This document shows, piece after piece, positions 61,838 to 64,000 of a stretch of DNA of 64,000 nucleotides. The position numbers were made by a program, and so were the translations under genes. The notes under the pieces are model-generated. The model was not told the origin of the DNA and ran no database searches. It worked only from the letters and a program-made list of their open reading frames with translations. The stretch spans positions 57,548,512 through 57,612,511 of the forward strand of contig NC_088301.1 of assembly GCF_032854445.1 (NCBI RefSeq). Direction: 5' to 3'. The first letter of the stretch is position 1; every line of letters begins with the position of its first letter. This stretch comes from Liolophura sinensis. Lineage: Eukaryota; Mollusca; Polyplacophora; Chitonida; Chitonidae.

Positions 61838-63491
61838 GTAAGCCAAAAGGCGTTATAACCTTGACTGTCTTCGGTGCGACTCCTGCGTGTATTTCACATT
61901 ACCGTAAAGTTTTAAAGTGGATAGGTTTATATATTTGATAATCAAGAATTAAAAGGTCGTCCAGGGTCAATTTTCATAATTTAACCATTGTTTTGATTCG
62001 CCTAGTGTTTAACGTTGGAATAACAATATATAGGGAACATAAATCCTTGGCTGTTCTGGGAATTTTTTGGATCATGCTGATTGCTGTAGAGTATAGCCCA
62101 AAAGATTTAAAATACGGAAGAGTATGAAATTGGTCTGTTCATAGCAAACATTTCGGATCTTCTTTCAGCGCATCTACAGTAGCATTTCTAAGCCACGGCT
62201 GAACGACGAGATTAAAGGAAAAAGATACATAAAGATAACCGTCACAAAAGGGTTGAGTAGTGACTTTTCAGCAAAATACAGGTGTATGCTCAGGGTAAGC
62301 TAACCAGACGTACATTCTCGTCAAAACCATCCAGCCATGACAACAATATAATATTGCCTCAGCTTTTATCGCCAGCATAACATTCTGTTTAAGAAATAAA
62401 CCATACTATTATTTCAGTTGAAAACATTTCTTTATTTTAAGAGATTTTCGTTTAACGTCGTAATCAAGAATTTTTCAAAATAGCGGCACGTTTTACTGAG
62501 AATTTCCCATGCACGTGTGATACATACGGATGATGCCTAATGGTAAACGTGTAAAACCTCTCAAGAGACTGACATGCACCACTTCTTGTCATCAATTCCC
62601 GTAGATCAACGGTAATATTCTAATCTTGAAAGGAATTTCTGAGAAGAAATCTGTCAGTTCAAAATATTACACTAAGCATATTTAAAATATTTATTTGTAA
62701 ACTTATCTCTCTTTGTCCCTATAGCTTATAATTATAATATTATAATTTTAATTAAAAAGTGTCGTCACCTTTGTGGGATAGATAAAAACTATTAAATGCT
62801 AAATGATGTTAAATCCAGACAACATTGATCTGGCCGACATACCGACACTTCAAGTTTGGATCATCGCATGCATTGTCGTTTCGTGCATCATCTTCGTCGT
62901 AATTGTCGTTGTTGTGATCGCATGCATGTGTAAAAAGTCACATGGATATAGAGGCCAAGTGGTTGCACCAGCGGCACATACCCAGGTCACCACAGCAACA
63001 GTCACACACCCGGGTGAGATACAGGATATATACATGTAGTTAGCGGATGTCTGCGCGAAAAGTTCCTTCTTGAACTATTAAAAAACCACCCTAACATATA
63101 CTCCATGAAACCCTGGGGCAGATTAACACGAACAATGAGTGAATATATCACCTGACTCATATATAATGGGTGTAAATAGTAATATGTTCAGATTCATCAG
63201 CATATTCTAAAATTATGGGAGTTGACCAAGTTAACCCGAGTATGAACTACTGCGGTTAAAGTTTATGGAGGGCACATCCTTTCTACTAGTAGGTTTTGTA
63301 TTTATTTATTTATTTATTTATTTATAGGCCAGTACACTTATCCGTATCACTCTGGCGCAATACCTCCGCCGCCCTCTTACAACCAACTGGAATTGCAGCC
63401 ACTCCCTTCACAACCCAGCCCGGCTTGGAGCACAAATGGGCATCGATGTCATGCTGTACACTCGTGGGGCCACTCTGTCCCAGTCGGTTGA
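61750..63491 (+). CDS. Ig-like single-span membrane protein, 3' part
   Basis: I do not recognise the family. Four exons are visible. Exon a (from the gap to 61837) reads [20 protein letters not shown]. Exon b (62169-62294) ends [12 protein letters not shown], an Ig-type F-strand (Y-x-C). Exon c (62819-63013) has a hydrophobic segment [20 protein letters not shown] followed by CMCKKS. Exon d (63328-63491) contains [20 protein letters not shown] and ends at TGA. PPSY is a WW-domain (Nedd4-type) ligand. Exons a and b join in phase 0, and c and d in phase 1. Exon b leaves in phase 0 but exon c needs a phase-1 partner, so a small exon is unseen or a base is lost. The 5' end lies in or before the gap. 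Confidence 0.6.
62169..62294 (+). CDS. Ig-like membrane protein, exon b
   Basis: 126 nt, acceptor CTTTCAG and donor GTAAGC. It encodes [19 protein letters not shown] through to KYRCMLR. Confidence 0.65.
62295..62818 (+). other. intron between exons b and c
   Basis: Contains a SINE-B-like scrap at about 62448-62485 (GTTTAACGTCGTAATCAAG) and AT-rich sequence. A small exon of length 3n+1 may be hidden here to reconcile intron phases; none was identified. Confidence 0.45.
62819..63013 (+). CDS. Ig-like membrane protein, exon c: membrane span
   Basis: Acceptor AAATCCAG, donor GTGAGA. It encodes the membrane segment and a basic [11 protein letters not shown] stop-transfer region. Leaves in phase 1. 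Confidence 0.65.
63299..63324. repeat. (TTTA)n microsatellite at a splice acceptor
   Basis: A TATT tetranucleotide run that itself forms the pyrimidine/T-rich tract in front of the acceptor TTTATAG of exon d. Confidence 0.85.
63328..63491 (+). CDS. Ig-like membrane protein, exon d: PPSY tail and stop
   Basis: Completes the glycine codon from exon c, then runs [17 protein letters not shown] and onward to SWGHSVPVG before TGA (63489-63491). Confidence 0.65.
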
Positions 63492-64000
63492 TGTCAAAGA
63501 CAGCCACACTGTTGTCTAGCTAGCAGTAACTGCAGAATGCCAGAACCTCCCAAACTGACCCTTCTGCTGTATCTCCGTCCCCAAACAGGCAATACGCAGA
63601 CCTAGAGCATAGTTGTGAAGCATAAAAGTTCATACAACATCGGTCATATTAGTTTTTTTTCACACTAAAATTCCATTGTTGTTACTGGTACTGGTAAGAT
63701 TTATCGAAATTAGATCCAGTGTTACAGGTTTTCTCTCGCCAAAGTCAGAAGAAAATTCATTTCATCCACTACGTTACAGCACGTTTATCTTTACGCAATG
63801 AATATAAGTCCTAAAACCCTAACAATGGTGTCGTTTAAAACCTAATATTTTACAGCCGATAGTTCCAGATCCGCTGGACCTACCGTTTAATACCAATAGT
63901 CAGTGCGGCTAAGTACTGCTTGTTACGTCAGTACATCTTTAGATCAATTGACCCATATTCGTGCAGCTAATGCCTTATAATCCTGCAATTGCACTGCACA
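63492..64000 (+). other. 3' flank of the Ig-like membrane gene
   Basis: Probably 3' UTR and downstream sequence. No AATAAA was seen. No other feature recognised. Confidence 0.5.

Overview
This is a eukaryotic window from an invertebrate animal. It shows GT-AG introns of up to 12.5 kb, long TA microsatellites, several minisatellites and two families of tRNA-derived SINEs. The style of the SINEs, the AT-rich CpG-containing flanks and the CpG-poor gene body suggest a lophotrochozoan, most likely a marine mollusc. That taxonomic call is inference. No bacterial operons, CRISPR arrays or phage are present.

Layout. Positions 1-9180 are gene-poor flank with minisatellites, SINE fragments and TA tracts. 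A CpG-rich promoter-like segment lies at about 9180-9780. Positions 9588-47864 carry one complete plus-strand gene of 21 coding exons. It encodes an LRIG-family receptor-like protein: signal peptide, LRRNT, 16 LRRs, LRRCT, three Ig domains, one membrane span and a long cytoplasmic tail, about 1206 residues once three missing bases are allowed for. A probable long 3' UTR runs to about 50.4 kb. From 50.4 to 60.0 kb the window is intergenic and rich in SINEs and minisatellites. At 60055-61520 there is an intronless, full-length alanine aminotransferase reading, broken by about a dozen or more single-base indels. A 200-N gap follows (61550-61749). The 3' end of another plus-strand gene, for an Ig-like single-span membrane protein with a PPSY motif, occupies 61750-63491.

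The clearest large-scale signal is CpG content. The stretch from about 10.0 to 50.4 kb is strongly CpG-depleted (4 CpG in a hand-counted 600 bp) compared with the promoter (34 in 600) and the downstream flank (19 in 600). The depleted block coincides with the LRIG transcription unit. I read it as gene-body methylation of the germline, and it supports a transcript end near 50.4 kb. A few CpG-retaining islands inside introns are candidate regulatory elements.

Points for a second look are: an LRR exon in addition to those of vertebrate LRIGs; a Trp-to-Phe change at the core position of Ig2; clustered single-base deletions in LRIG exons 5-6; the indel-ridden but otherwise conserved aminotransferase; and SINEs lodged inside minisatellites. 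I did not find a clearly new multi-gene system here.
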